Below, one piece after another: positions 25,912 to 35,264 of a DNA stretch of 46,938 nucleotides. Origin of the DNA: an uncultured SAR116 cluster alpha proteobacterium (GTDB taxonomy: Bacteria; Pseudomonadota; Alphaproteobacteria; Puniceispirillales; Marisalimonadaceae); the NCBI GenBank assembly GCA_902543145.1, contig CACBXG010000010.1, forward strand, positions 1 to 46,938. The letters are read 5' to 3'. A model generated the notes under the pieces. The model ran no database searches. It worked only from the letters and a program-made list of their open reading frames with translations, and was not told the DNA's origin. Position numbers and translations under genes: made by a program. Position 1 is the first letter of the stretch. The number at the start of each line of letters is the position of its first letter.

Positions 25912-27129
25912 ATGAAAAATTCATTAGACGGAATAAAGGTATTAGATCTAACAAGAGTTTTAGCAGGGCCTTATTGCACCCAAATGCTTGGTGATCTTGG
26001 TGCAGAGATAATAAAAGTTGAAAGGCCAGGAGGAGGGGATGATACCAGAGGATTTGCTCCACCATTTGTAAAAGATGAAAACGGAGAAGAGACGGATTTA
26101 AGTGCGTATTATTGTGGAGCAAACAGGAATAAAAAATCAATAACTGTCAATCTTAGTAAAAAAGAAGGGCAGGATTTAATAAAGAAACTACTTAAAGATT
26201 GTGACATATTAGTAGAAAATTTTAAAACAGGTACATTAGAAAAGTATGGACTTGGTTATAATGATTTAAAGACTGAGTTTCCTAGATTAATTTATTGTTC
26301 TATCACTGGTTTTGGACAGACTGGTCCTTATGCATCTAGACCAGGCTATGATGGTTTAATTCAAGCAATGGGCGGTGTAATGGCTCTTACTGGAGAATCT
26401 AATGGGGAGCCAATGAAAGTTGGAGTTCCTATTGGAGACTTGATGGCAGGAATGTTTGCATCAGTAGGAATTCTTGCAGCTGTTAGACATCAAATTCAAA
26501 CTGGAGAGGGTCAATTTATTGATATTGGTATGTTAGACACACATGTTGCATGGCTTGCTAATCAAGGAATGAATTATTTGTCTACAGACAAAAATCCTGA
26601 AAGACTTGGCAATCAGCATCCTAATATTGTTCCTTATCAAGTCATGCCTACATCTGATGGATATATAGTCCTTTCAGTTGGAAATGACCCAACTTTTAAG
26701 AGATTTTGTAAATTAGCTGGAGAAGAAAAGTTAATTAATGATCCAAAATTCAAAACCAACGCGGACAGAGTATCAAACAGAGAATTTGTTACTAATGTTT
26801 TAAATGAAATTACCAAGAAACACACATCCGAGTGGTGGCTAGAAGAGTTAGAGAAAGAAAAAATTGGATGTGGTCCAATTAATACTTTAAGTCAAGTTTT
26901 CTCAGACCCGCATGTTAAAGCTAGAGAAATGATAGTGAATATGGATCATAAAAAAACAGGCAAATCTCCTCTAAAATTAATAGCAAACCCAATTAAAATG
27001 CATGAAACACCACCAAGTTATAGAATGCCACCTCCTTTACTTGGAGAACATACAGATGAAATTTTGTATGAAGAAATTGGTCTCAGTGAAACTGAGATAA
27101 AAAATCTAAAAGATAATGAGATAATTTAA
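25912..27129 (+). CDS. CaiB/BaiF family CoA-transferase (family III)
   Basis: A 405-residue family III CoA-transferase. The N terminus LDGIKVLDLTRVLAGPYCTQMLGDLGAE and KVERPGGGDDTR binds CoA, and the catalytic aspartate is expected at residue 176 in GVPIGDLMAGM. ITGFGQTGPYASRPGYD is also typical. It moves CoA between a thioester donor and a free acid, such as succinate, formate or an aromatic acid. The substrate is not determined. The MFS transporter follows after 21 bases and may import the acid that this enzyme activates. No oxalyl-CoA decarboxylase is nearby, which argues against an oxalate pathway. Confidence 0.9.
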   Translation: MKNSLDGIKVLDLTRVLAGPYCTQMLGDLGAEIIKVERPGGGDDTRGFAPPFVKDENGEETDLSAYYCGANRNKKSITVNLSKKEGQDLIKKLLKDCDILVENFKTGTLEKYGLGYNDLKTEFPRLIYCSITGFGQTGPYASRPGYDGLIQAMGGVMALTGESNGEPMKVGVPIGDLMAGMFASVGILAAVRHQIQTGEGQFIDIGMLDTHVAWLANQGMNYLSTDKNPERLGNQHPNIVPYQVMPTSDGYIVLSVGNDPTFKRFCKLAGEEKLINDPKFKTNADRVSNREFVTNVLNEITKKHTSEWWLEELEKEKIGCGPINTLSQVFSDPHVKAREMIVNMDHKKTGKSPLKLIANPIKMHETPPSYRMPPPLLGEHTDEILYEEIGLSETEIKNLKDNEII

Positions 27130-27150
27130 TAAATTATTCTAAAAGAATTT

Positions 27151-28392
27151 ATGGTTCAGGCACAAAACAAAAATCTCATTTCTGATATTGAGTATGACAG
27201 TATAAGTTCTTGGATTAGATTAATTCTTTTATTTATTGTTGGTGTTGTAGGTATTGTAGGTATGTGGTCCGTTGTAGTTGTAATGCCAGCATTAGAAACT
27301 GAATTTGCTATTGATAGAGGTAAGGCAAGTTTGCTTTATGCTACTACTATGGTTGGTTTTGGATTAGGTAATTTTTTAATTGGAAAAGTAGTAGATAAAT
27401 TTGGGCTTAAATTTCCAATTATTGTTGGAGTTATTCTCCTTTCATCATCCTATTTAGTAGCAATGATTTCCAATGAATTTTGGCATTTATTGGCTTTGCA
27501 AGTTTTTATGGGTACAGCTGCATCAACTTTTTTTGGTCCCTCTATGGCGGATATTGGAAATTTTTTTGAAAAACATAGAGGACTAGCAGTAGCTATAGTT
27601 GCTAGCGCTAATTACGTAGCAGGTGGTTTGTGGCCACTCTTTATTAGTCATTTGCTAGAGTTTAGTAACTGGAAAGAAGTCTATTTTTATATTGCAATAA
27701 TCTGTTTGGTAATCATCTTTCCAATTTCATTAATTTTGAAAAATAATATTGTTACTTCGAATAACCAAGAAATTAATATTAATAATGAAAATAATACTAT
27801 CAAGAATCTATCACCTAAAACATTACAAATTTTGTTAGTATTAGCTGGTATTGGTTGTTGTCTTGCGATGGCAATGCCTCAAGTTCATATTGTTGCTTTA
27901 TGTGTTGAGAGAGGCTTTGGTCTAAATGTTGGAGCTCAAATCTTATCTGTAATGCTATTGTCTGGAATGATAAGTAGGATTGGTTTTGGATTTTTATCTG
28001 ACAAAATTGGCCCAATATATACCATTTTCATTGGATCATTATTACAAATGTTTTCTTTAGTTTTTTTCTTGCCATTTGATAGTCAGTTGTCACTATTCAT
28101 TGTGTCTTTGATGTTTGGTTTATCTCAAGGTGGGATTGTTCCAGCATATGCAATGATAGTTAGAAAATATCTCCCAATTGAAGAAGTTGGAGAAAGAGTA
28201 GGCTTGGTTATAATGGGAACTATCGTAGGTATGGGGTTAGGTGGTTGGATGTCTGGAGAAATATTTGATCTTACTCAATCTTATAAACTTGCATTTGTTA
28301 ATGGCATATTTTGGAATTTAACAAATCTCCTCATTGTCACATTTATTATGTGGAAAGTTTACTTCCAAAAGGATAGATTTATCTACAGTTAA
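27151..28392 (+). CDS. MFS transporter
   Basis: A 413-residue protein with about 12 membrane segments. The GKVVDKFGLKFPIIVG loop after helix 2 and the GFLSDKIGPIYTIF loop after helix 8 are the MFS signature pair. A hydrophilic central loop (about residues 200-222) separates the halves. It resembles monocarboxylate or oxalate/formate-type carriers (OFA-like), so import of an organic acid is a reasonable guess. It sits between the CoA-transferase gene (21 bases upstream) and the gate-domain gene (14 bases downstream), so the three form a plus-strand operon. Confidence 0.86.
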   Translation: MVQAQNKNLISDIEYDSISSWIRLILLFIVGVVGIVGMWSVVVVMPALETEFAIDRGKASLLYATTMVGFGLGNFLIGKVVDKFGLKFPIIVGVILLSSSYLVAMISNEFWHLLALQVFMGTAASTFFGPSMADIGNFFEKHRGLAVAIVASANYVAGGLWPLFISHLLEFSNWKEVYFYIAIICLVIIFPISLILKNNIVTSNNQEININNENNTIKNLSPKTLQILLVLAGIGCCLAMAMPQVHIVALCVERGFGLNVGAQILSVMLLSGMISRIGFGFLSDKIGPIYTIFIGSLLQMFSLVFFLPFDSQLSLFIVSLMFGLSQGGIVPAYAMIVRKYLPIEEVGERVGLVIMGTIVGMGLGGWMSGEIFDLTQSYKLAFVNGIFWNLTNLLIVTFIMWKVYFQKDRFIYS

Positions 28393-28406
28393 TTGAAGAG
28401 TTTTAT

Positions 28407-29378
28407 ATGAATAAAATAAAAGAACTTACAAAATCAAGTTTTGAAATCACTTATGAGTTATTCATCGTAATGATTCCTACTTTGATAGTAGTAAAAATAC
28501 TAGATGAAATAGGTTTTGTTGAAATTTTAAACAAGATGTTTGCACCTTTAATGTTTTTGTTAGGATTACCAGAAGCTATTTCATTAGTTTTTACCACTTC
28601 AATGTTAACTAGTCCTTATGCTGGTTTAATAGTTTTCTCAGGACTTCCAGCTGATATGCCATTTACTGCTGCTCAAGCAAGTGTTCTTGGGCTTCTTATT
28701 TTATTTACGCATTCTTTACCAATAGAAGTTATTATTTGCCGAAAAGCAGGTGTTAGAGCACGTGCTATGATATTTATTAGATTAGGTTTGGGGATATTAT
28801 CATGTTATTTTTTGAATTTGTTTTTTGAATTAACAGGATATATGAATTATCCTGCTACTATTTTATTACCAAGTCTTGAGAGTGCGCCCGACCTTTTAAG
28901 TTGGGGAATTTCTCAATTAAAAGGTCTTGGAATGATTTTCATTATCATAGTTGCACTTGTCATTATTTTAGATTTTTTAAAATATATTGGTGTTGAGAAA
29001 CTAATAGAAAAAGCCTTAAAACCATTTTTAAATTTTCTTGGTGTTGGCGAAAAAGCGTCAACAATAGCCGTTGTAGGAGTAACATTAGGTATAGGCTTTG
29101 GAGCTGGTCTTTTAATTAAAGAAGTGAAAACTGGAAAACTTCACTACAAAGACGTGTTTGGTGTATTAGTTTTAGTAGGAATGCTTCACAGCATTATTGA
29201 AGATACTGCGGTCATATCATTAATAGGATCAAACATAATTATAACTTTGTTTCTAAGAGCCGTACTTACATTGTGCATCGTTTACGTGTTTATGAGGTTG
29301 GGTGCGCATTTTACTAAGGAATTTTGGCAAAAACATCTTACAAATTATAATATCCCAGAATACAAACCAAATTCTTAG
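28407..29378 (+). CDS. Nucleoside recognition (Gate) domain membrane protein
   Basis: A 323-residue membrane protein with two Gate-domain halves. The sequences LFTHSLPIEVIICRKAGVRARAMI and GMLHSIIEDTAVISLIG are the repeated hairpin helices of the nucleoside-recognition family, which includes spore maturation proteins SpmA and SpmB and parts of concentrative nucleoside transporters. The substrate is unknown. It is the last gene of a run with the CoA-transferase and MFS genes, and its stop overlaps the convergent SDR stop by four bases. Confidence 0.75.
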   Translation: MNKIKELTKSSFEITYELFIVMIPTLIVVKILDEIGFVEILNKMFAPLMFLLGLPEAISLVFTTSMLTSPYAGLIVFSGLPADMPFTAAQASVLGLLILFTHSLPIEVIICRKAGVRARAMIFIRLGLGILSCYFLNLFFELTGYMNYPATILLPSLESAPDLLSWGISQLKGLGMIFIIIVALVIILDFLKYIGVEKLIEKALKPFLNFLGVGEKASTIAVVGVTLGIGFGAGLLIKEVKTGKLHYKDVFGVLVLVGMLHSIIEDTAVISLIGSNIIITLFLRAVLTLCIVYVFMRLGAHFTKEFWQKHLTNYNIPEYKPNS

Positions 29379-30073
29379 TAGGGAATTATTGTGTTGTCCC
29401 AAGCAAATATTTTGCCGTTATCATCTACTGTTTTCGCATCAATAACGTTCACTAATTTCTTAGCTGAAAATTCTGGAGAGAAATACTCCTTATTCTTTTT
29501 CTGAAATGGTCTCGACAATTTTGAATCTACAGTGCCTGGATGAAGCCCAAAAATAATACTGTCGTGATTTAATCTTTGTTGTTCAATTGATAAACCTTTT
29601 AAAATCATATTTAAGGCTGATTTTGAAGCTCTATATGAATACCAACCACCAAGTTCATTGTCCTGAATGCTTCCAACTCGCGCAGAAATTGATGCAAATT
29701 TAGTTATCCTATCCCTGTAGAGGCAAGGTAAATAGTATTTAGCAATCAATGCAGTTGGTATAGTATTAGCATTAAACATATCTAAAAATTTTTCAGTAGA
29801 TAAATCTCTGATTGATTTTTCTGGATTATCTAAAGCACCAATAGCAACTATAATTATATCCAATTTAATTTGTAGAGAGGAAGCGGCTTCAGCTAGGCTT
29901 TGTTCGTTGCAATAATCAACTTTTATTGATTTTATTTGATTATTTTCAAATTCTTCACCTGATCTTGAATACGCAATAATATTATCAATATTTGGTTTAT
30001 TTATATATTCAATGCATAGTGCCTTTCCAATTGCACCAGAGCATCCGAAAATAGCTACATTTAAATTTGTCAT
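29375..30073 (-). CDS. Short-chain dehydrogenase, C-factor-like
   Basis: A 232-residue SDR. The nucleotide loop is FGCSGAIGKAL near residues 9-19, and the active site is YSYRASKSALN near 144-154 with serine in SISARVGS before it. GLHPGTVDSKLSRPF near 177-191 follows the usual PG motif. The GGWYSYRASK form matches the CsgA/C-factor subgroup, some members of which act on fatty acids or cardiolipin, but the substrate here is unknown. It is a single minus-strand gene that diverges from the hydrolase at 30167, sharing a 93-base gap. Confidence 0.85.
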   Translation of the reverse strand: MTNLNVAIFGCSGAIGKALCIEYINKPNIDNIIAYSRSGEEFENNQIKSIKVDYCNEQSLAEAASSLQIKLDIIIVAIGALDNPEKSIRDLSTEKFLDMFNANTIPTALIAKYYLPCLYRDRITKFASISARVGSIQDNELGGWYSYRASKSALNMILKGLSIEQQRLNHDSIIFGLHPGTVDSKLSRPFQKKNKEYFSPEFSAKKLVNVIDAKTVDDNGKIFAWDNTIIPY

Positions 30074-30166
30074 TGGATATACTTTTATTCTTACAATTGA
30101 ATTTTTGACCGATATACTTTATTCGATACATATAGTCATCTTATAATAAAATACAAAGAGACAAAT

Positions 30167-30889
30167 ATGAAAAATAATAAACCTCATTTTTTACTAATTC
30201 ACGGAGCTTGGCATGGAGGATGGGTTTGGAATGAAATATCAGAAATATTGAGCTATCAAGGGTACAGTGTGTCAACGCCTACTTTAACCGGTCTAGGCGA
30301 AAAAAAGCATTTATTATCATCTAAAATCACAATTGATACGTTCATTGAGGATGTAGTTAATCATATTATTTTTGAAAATCTTAATAACATTATACTTGTC
30401 GGTCACAGTTTTGCTGGAAGTGTAATAAGTGGAGTTGCAGATAAATTAAAAGATAGGATACAAAAATTAATTTACTTTGATGCTGTAATTTTAAAAGATG
30501 GTCAAAAACCTTTTGATATTGCTCCGAAAGAATTAGTTAAACAGAGAATTGAATTAGCAAAAAGATTTGGAAATGGTATATCAATCCCAGCTCCAAGTGC
30601 AGACGCATTTGGAGTATTTGACGTAAAAAAATCATTATTACTTGAAGAGAAATTAACACCACATCCACTTAGTACATATCAGTCAAAGCTTACAATTAAA
30701 AATGAAATAGGAAACGGTATTCCTTTATTCTACATATTTTGTAATGATCCTGTTTATAAAAGTCTTGAAAGTTCTAGAAAAGTAGTACGTAAATTGAAAT
30801 GGCCAATTTTTGAACTAAATGCAGGACATGATGCTATGTTAACTCATCCAAAAGAAACTTTAAATTTACTTATGAAAATTTGTAACTAA
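30167..30889 (+). CDS. Alpha/beta hydrolase, EstC/methylesterase-like
   Basis: A 240-residue serine hydrolase. HGAWHGGWVW at residues 12-21 supplies the oxyanion hole. The nucleophile is Ser81 in GHSFAG, and the histidine is in NAGHDAMLTHP near the C terminus. The fold branch is the one that contains pyrethroid hydrolases and plant methylesterases, so hydrolysis of a small ester is likely. TATAAT at 30142-30147 is a perfect -10 hexamer, but I find no good -35. Directly downstream, with a GGAGG ribosome site, is the thiolase-like gene. Confidence 0.85.
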   Translation: MKNNKPHFLLIHGAWHGGWVWNEISEILSYQGYSVSTPTLTGLGEKKHLLSSKITIDTFIEDVVNHIIFENLNNIILVGHSFAGSVISGVADKLKDRIQKLIYFDAVILKDGQKPFDIAPKELVKQRIELAKRFGNGISIPAPSADAFGVFDVKKSLLLEEKLTPHPLSTYQSKLTIKNEIGNGIPLFYIFCNDPVYKSLESSRKVVRKLKWPIFELNAGHDAMLTHPKETLNLLMKICN

Positions 30890-30911
30890 AATATTAACAT
30901 TGGAGGTTAAA

Positions 30912-32078
30912 ATGACAGCTTGTATAACTGGATGGTCTCACAGCAAGTTTGGTGTAAATTTAGAACAAACTTCTGAAAATATGATTGCAGACGTTGTTGA
31001 AAAAGCTATCGAGCATGCAGAAATTTCTGCTAAAGAAATAGATGCTATTTTTGTTGGAACATTCAATAATGGCTTTCAAAAACAAGATTTCCATGGTGCA
31101 TTACCTGCTGTTTCACAATCTGATTTAAGACACGTACCCGCGATGAGAGTTGAAAATGCATGCGCTACCGGTTCTGCTGCCATACATACCGCAATGAATG
31201 CAATTGAAGCAAAAAAAGCAAAAACTACTCTAGTAGTAGGTGTAGAAAAAATGACTGATGTATCTTCTGAAAAAGTTGGCGATATTTTACTAGGTGCAAG
31301 TTACAGACCTGAAGAAGGTAATACAAAAGGTGGATTCACTGGAGTTTTTGCATCTATTGCTAAGTCTTATTTTCAAAAATTTGGTGATAAATCTGATATA
31401 TTAGCAAAAATTGCAGCTAAAAATCATGAAAATGGTTGTTCAAACCCATTAGCACATATGCAAAAAAATCTAGGTTTTGAATTTTGTAATTCTATTTCAG
31501 AAAAAAATCCTTATGTTGCTGAACCTTTAAGAAGAACCGATTGTTCTATGGTATCTGACGGGGCGGCGGCACTAATAATACAAGATTTTGATTTATCGCT
31601 TTCTGCAAAAAGGGCTATTGCGTTTAGAGCAAGAAGGCATGTTAATGATATTCTTCCACTTAGTAAGAGAGAAAAAACTGAATTTGAAGGTGCGCGTCAA
31701 GCTTGGCACCATGCTCTTTCAGATGCTAAGATAACTCTTGACGATTTATCTTTTGTTGAAACTCACGACTGTTTTACAATCGCCGAACTTATTGAGTATG
31801 AAGCAATGGGCTTAACTAGAATAGGTGAGGGTTATAAAGCTATTGAAGAGGGCTGGGTTCAGAAGACTGGTAAATTACCCATAAATCTCTCTGGAGGACT
31901 GAAGTCAAAAGGGCATCCCGTTGGTGCAACTGGAGTATCTCAACATGTAATGTCTGCAATGCAATTGACTGGAGAAGCTGGAGATATGCAAATCAATAAA
32001 GCAAATTTAGCTGGTATATTTAATATGGGTGGTGCTTCTGTTGCAAATTATGTGTCAATTTTAGAAAGATTACGCTAA
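30912..32078 (+). CDS. Thiolase-family acetyl-CoA acetyltransferase / SCP-x-like thiolase
   Basis: A protein of about 388 residues. The nucleophile Cys84 is in VENACATGSAAIHTAM, a THDCFTIAE motif carries an active-site histidine, and SKGHPVGATG holds the second. This layout is that of the SCP-x/lipid-transfer thiolase branch, not the classical FadA type, whose C-terminal CxG motif is absent. It would cleave or condense beta-ketoacyl-CoA. A longer frame begins at TTG 30900, but GGAGG at 30902-30906 sits five bases before ATG 30912, which fixes the start. It follows the hydrolase by 22 bases. Confidence 0.85.
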   Translation: MTACITGWSHSKFGVNLEQTSENMIADVVEKAIEHAEISAKEIDAIFVGTFNNGFQKQDFHGALPAVSQSDLRHVPAMRVENACATGSAAIHTAMNAIEAKKAKTTLVVGVEKMTDVSSEKVGDILLGASYRPEEGNTKGGFTGVFASIAKSYFQKFGDKSDILAKIAAKNHENGCSNPLAHMQKNLGFEFCNSISEKNPYVAEPLRRTDCSMVSDGAAALIIQDFDLSLSAKRAIAFRARRHVNDILPLSKREKTEFEGARQAWHHALSDAKITLDDLSFVETHDCFTIAELIEYEAMGLTRIGEGYKAIEEGWVQKTGKLPINLSGGLKSKGHPVGATGVSQHVMSAMQLTGEAGDMQINKANLAGIFNMGGASVANYVSILERLR

Positions 32079-32120
32079 AAAATATTTTTGATGATTCTAA
32101 ATATTAATATTTTAATTGTA

Positions 32121-32918
32121 TCATGAGTTTTTATAACTAGGTTTTCTCTTTTCTAGTAGCGCGTCTATTGCTTCTCTGTGATCATCAAGTTGTTGTAACA
32201 TGCTTTGTTGGCTAGCGGCCATTTCTAATGCATCTTGCAAAGGGACGTTTTGTGACATTCTTAATAAACGTTTGGCCCGTCTGGATGCTTCTGGAGGTTG
32301 GGCGGCAATTTTTTTGGCTAATTGTTGAGCTTCAATTATCAAATTTTCGTTGGGTACTACTTTTGAAACAAGACCCCAATCTAGAGCTTTGTTAGCATCT
32401 AGAACCTCACAAGTTAGGATCATTTCATTAGCTCTTGCTAAACCAATTATTTTGGGCAGGAACCAAGATCCTCCATCTCCTGGAATAATCCCTATTCTTA
32501 GAAAACTCTCTGAAAATTTTGCATCCTCACCAGCTATTCTGATATCACACATTGTACAAAGATCATTACCTGCACCTATAGCATGACCGTTAACTGCTGC
32601 TATAACAGGGACATCAATAGAATTCATGGTTAAAGGAATTTTTTGAATACCAAATCTGTACCAATTTTCAAGTTGTGCTTGTGTCATTTGATCTTTTGTA
32701 GTCATATCTTTTATTTCTTGAAGATTGCCACCAGAAGAAAAACTTTTTCCAGCTCCGGTTAAAATAACACACCCAACATCTTTGTCTTTATCAGCTTTTT
32801 GTATATATTCTACTAAGCCTTCTATAATGTCCCCTGAAAGTGCATTTCTCGTATCAGGTCTATTAAGTGTAATTTTGACAATTCTATCATCTTGTTCATA
32901 TAAAACAGATTTTGACAT
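32121..32918 (-). CDS. Enoyl-CoA hydratase/isomerase
   Basis: A 265-residue crotonase-fold enzyme. GKSFSSGGNLQEI near residues 57-69 and VNGHAIGAGNDLCTMCDIRI near 109-128 build the oxyanion hole and CoA site. FLRIGIIPGDGGSWFL near 139-154 carries an aspartate where hydratases have glutamate (PGGG or PDGG region), so isomerase or hydrolase activity is possible. It is the last gene of a minus-strand group behind the two acyl-CoA dehydrogenase genes (25-base gap), so it should act next in a beta-oxidation-like path. It converges on the thiolase-like gene. Confidence 0.87.
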   Translation of the reverse strand: MSKSVLYEQDDRIVKITLNRPDTRNALSGDIIEGLVEYIQKADKDKDVGCVILTGAGKSFSSGGNLQEIKDMTTKDQMTQAQLENWYRFGIQKIPLTMNSIDVPVIAAVNGHAIGAGNDLCTMCDIRIAGEDAKFSESFLRIGIIPGDGGSWFLPKIIGLARANEMILTCEVLDANKALDWGLVSKVVPNENLIIEAQQLAKKIAAQPPEASRRAKRLLRMSQNVPLQDALEMAASQQSMLQQLDDHREAIDALLEKRKPSYKNS

Positions 32919-32943
32919 TTCTCACCTCAAGTTTTCTTTAAAA

Positions 32944-33972
32944 TTAAGTTAAATATTCCCATAAGTTTTTATTATTTTTTTCAAGAAATCTTTTGCCTAA
33001 AAATTCCTCCCAAAAAGATTCATTTCCAAAGTCATTTCTCCAACTATTTAAATTTTTTGTAAAATAAGATAATTCATACTCCTTGGTAAATCCAATTGCT
33101 CCATGAACTTGATGCGAAATAGCTATAATTTTCCCAGCTGCAAAACCTGCTCTAATTTTTAATATTGCTGCATCGTTAGAATTTTTTTCAACTAATCCTA
33201 GTTCGGTAATTGTTGATAGGGCTGCAGACGAGGCTGACAATTCAACTGCCATTTCGGAAATTTGGTGTTGTATAGCTTGAAACTTTGACAAAGCTCTACC
33301 AAACTGTTTTCTTTCTGAACAATAATTTATTGACAAATCAAGTATCTTTTCCATTGCACCGATCATTTGAGCAGATCTAAGAATTGCACCTAAAAAATTG
33401 AAATCGATATTATTTTTAATGGGTCTAATTTCAGCAATATTTAAATCCTCTACCTTGATATTGTACCTTGGTTCAGCTAAAAAGTTTTTTGCATGTATAA
33501 TTTCACCATTAATTTCATTGATTAAAATTGCTTTTTTGACATTGTTTAATTCATGAACAATCAATAAATTTTTAGTGAGGTTAAGGTATGGTACTGATAA
33601 AATCTCTCCAGAAATCATATTGTTTTTAATTTGTAAATTTTTTGTGTCACTAGCAAAAGTTACTATACCGTTAGGTGGATTTATATCTGACTCAGATAAT
33701 ATATAATTTGATAAAATTGTTTCAGATAAGGGTAAAGGAGTTCCATGATTATTTACAATTTTAATCAAAGGTAAAATTGAAAAAAATGGTATTTCATAAC
33801 CACCAAACTTTTCTTTAACTGATATTTTTGGAAGTCCATTTTTTTCAATATCATTCCACAAATTTAATATATCAGTATTTTCAGAAACTATGTTTTGTCT
33901 TAAACTATGATTTACGTGTTTTTGTAAAATTTTAGAAGTTGTTTCTAAAATTATTTCTAATTCTTCAATCAT
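32944..33972 (-). CDS. Acyl-CoA dehydrogenase, short subunit-like
   Basis: A 342-residue acyl-CoA dehydrogenase-family protein. The C-terminal half is recognisable (YCSERKQFGRALSKFQAIQHQ, then AAGKIIAISHQVHGAIGFT), while the N-terminal FAD region is short and lacks the usual MTEP.aGSD motif. It overlaps the preceding 384-residue dehydrogenase gene by four bases (ATGA). In mycobacterial and proteobacterial side-chain degradation such pairs form heteromeric enzymes in which one subunit is degenerate. This one is the better candidate for the degenerate partner. The substrate is not readable. Confidence 0.83.
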   Translation of the reverse strand: MIEELEIILETTSKILQKHVNHSLRQNIVSENTDILNLWNDIEKNGLPKISVKEKFGGYEIPFFSILPLIKIVNNHGTPLPLSETILSNYILSESDINPPNGIVTFASDTKNLQIKNNMISGEILSVPYLNLTKNLLIVHELNNVKKAILINEINGEIIHAKNFLAEPRYNIKVEDLNIAEIRPIKNNIDFNFLGAILRSAQMIGAMEKILDLSINYCSERKQFGRALSKFQAIQHQISEMAVELSASSAALSTITELGLVEKNSNDAAILKIRAGFAAGKIIAISHQVHGAIGFTKEYELSYFTKNLNSWRNDFGNESFWEEFLGKRFLEKNNKNLWEYLT

Positions 33973-35123
33973 CTTAGGCCTAACTGTCTAGCAATTATAC
34001 CTTTCATGATTTCAGTTGTCCCTCCTCTTAGAGAGTTTGATGGAATTCTTAATGTTGCATCTTCAAATAGATTTTGTAATTGATTTGGCCATTCATGAAG
34101 CGGAACGATATTTGAAAATTCTCTTAATGTTTCTATCATCATCTTTTCAAATTTATTACCTAATTCTTTTACAAATGCTGCTTGTGTCTCGGGAGATTCA
34201 CCATTATGAAGCATTGAAGCAACCGAAAAACTCATTCTTCTTAATGTTTGTATTTCAGATATTAATTTACCAACTATCTTTGTGCCTGAATGAATGAGTG
34301 AGTTTCTGAATTCATTTATAAAACTATCTAATAATGTGAAATGAGAGAGAAATCTTTCTGGACCAGACCTTTCTAGGGCAAGTTCACCAACAACTTGTTT
34401 CCAGCCTTTGCCTTCTTCTCCTAAAAGGGAATCATCTGACAATTCAACATTGTCAAATAAAGTTTCATTAAAATGTCTTTGACCAGTCATGTCGGGAATC
34501 CCAGTAATCTTTACGTTTGGAAGAGACAAATCAACCAGAAATTGAGAAAGACCTTCATGCCTGTTTTTCTCAGATGCTGGACTAGTTCTAGCTAAAACAA
34601 TCATATAATGTGCTAAATGAGCGCCGGTAGACCATATTTTTCTTCCCTCAAGTTTCCAGCCATTCTTGGTTTTAGTGGCTTTCGTTTTTACTGAGGCTAA
34701 ATCCGAACCAGAGTCAGGTTCACTCATTCCAATAGCAAAAAAACACTCGCCAGCTGTTATTCGAGGAATAATAGAAGATTTCTGTTTTTCATTTCCATAT
34801 CTCAAGATTTGACTTCCACTCTGTCTATCAGCTATCCAATGAGCCGCTACAGGAGCTCCTGAAGACAAGAGTTCTTCTGTTACTACGTATCTTTCTAAAG
34901 CTGTTCTTTGATGTCCGCCATATTCTCTAGGAAATGACATCCCAAGCCAGCCTTTAGATCCAATTTTTTTACTAAAGCTTGGATCAGCTGAAAAAACCCA
35001 GGCATCTGGAGATGGTGTAAATTCATTATTATTTATACAGTTTGTTATAAATTCTCTTACTTCTTTTCTAAGATTTGAGAGTTCGTTTGTTTCTTTTATA
35101 AATGGAAAATTGAATTTTGACAT
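33969..35123 (-). CDS. Acyl-CoA dehydrogenase, large subunit-like
   Basis: A 384-residue acyl-CoA dehydrogenase. FAIGMSEPDSGSDLASVKTKAT near residues 130-151 binds FAD and substrate, GRKIWSTGAHLAHYMIVLART follows, and SLRGGTTEIMKGIIARQLG ends the protein. It oxidises an acyl-CoA to the 2,3-enoyl-CoA with electrons to ETF. It is the first gene of the minus-strand group ACAD-ACAD-enoyl-CoA hydratase and overlaps the second by four bases, which supports a stable complex. A possible minus-strand -35 (TTGACG at 35182-35177) lies upstream. An AGTTG...CAACT inverted repeat at 35138-35154 could be an operator. Confidence 0.87.
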   Translation of the reverse strand: MSKFNFPFIKETNELSNLRKEVREFITNCINNNEFTPSPDAWVFSADPSFSKKIGSKGWLGMSFPREYGGHQRTALERYVVTEELLSSGAPVAAHWIADRQSGSQILRYGNEKQKSSIIPRITAGECFFAIGMSEPDSGSDLASVKTKATKTKNGWKLEGRKIWSTGAHLAHYMIVLARTSPASEKNRHEGLSQFLVDLSLPNVKITGIPDMTGQRHFNETLFDNVELSDDSLLGEEGKGWKQVVGELALERSGPERFLSHFTLLDSFINEFRNSLIHSGTKIVGKLISEIQTLRRMSFSVASMLHNGESPETQAAFVKELGNKFEKMMIETLREFSNIVPLHEWPNQLQNLFEDATLRIPSNSLRGGTTEIMKGIIARQLGLR

Positions 35124-35264
35124 TAATACTTCTTTACAGTTGGTTATTACAACTAAACTAAATAATTAAAGCTAAACGTCAATAGAATTAATAGAATATA
35201 ATAAGTTTAATTATTGATATTAAGAATTTCATTATTTAATCTTTTTACGATTAAGGAGGTAGAA

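Noticed and set aside
30105-30136. TTGACC and TATAGT as a promoter for the hydrolase gene
   Set aside because: The spacer is 20 bases, too long for a good sigma-70 promoter. The TATAAT at 30142 has no matching -35.
32099-32112. AAATATTAATATTT palindrome between convergent genes
   Set aside because: AT-only palindromes of this length are expected by chance in this DNA.
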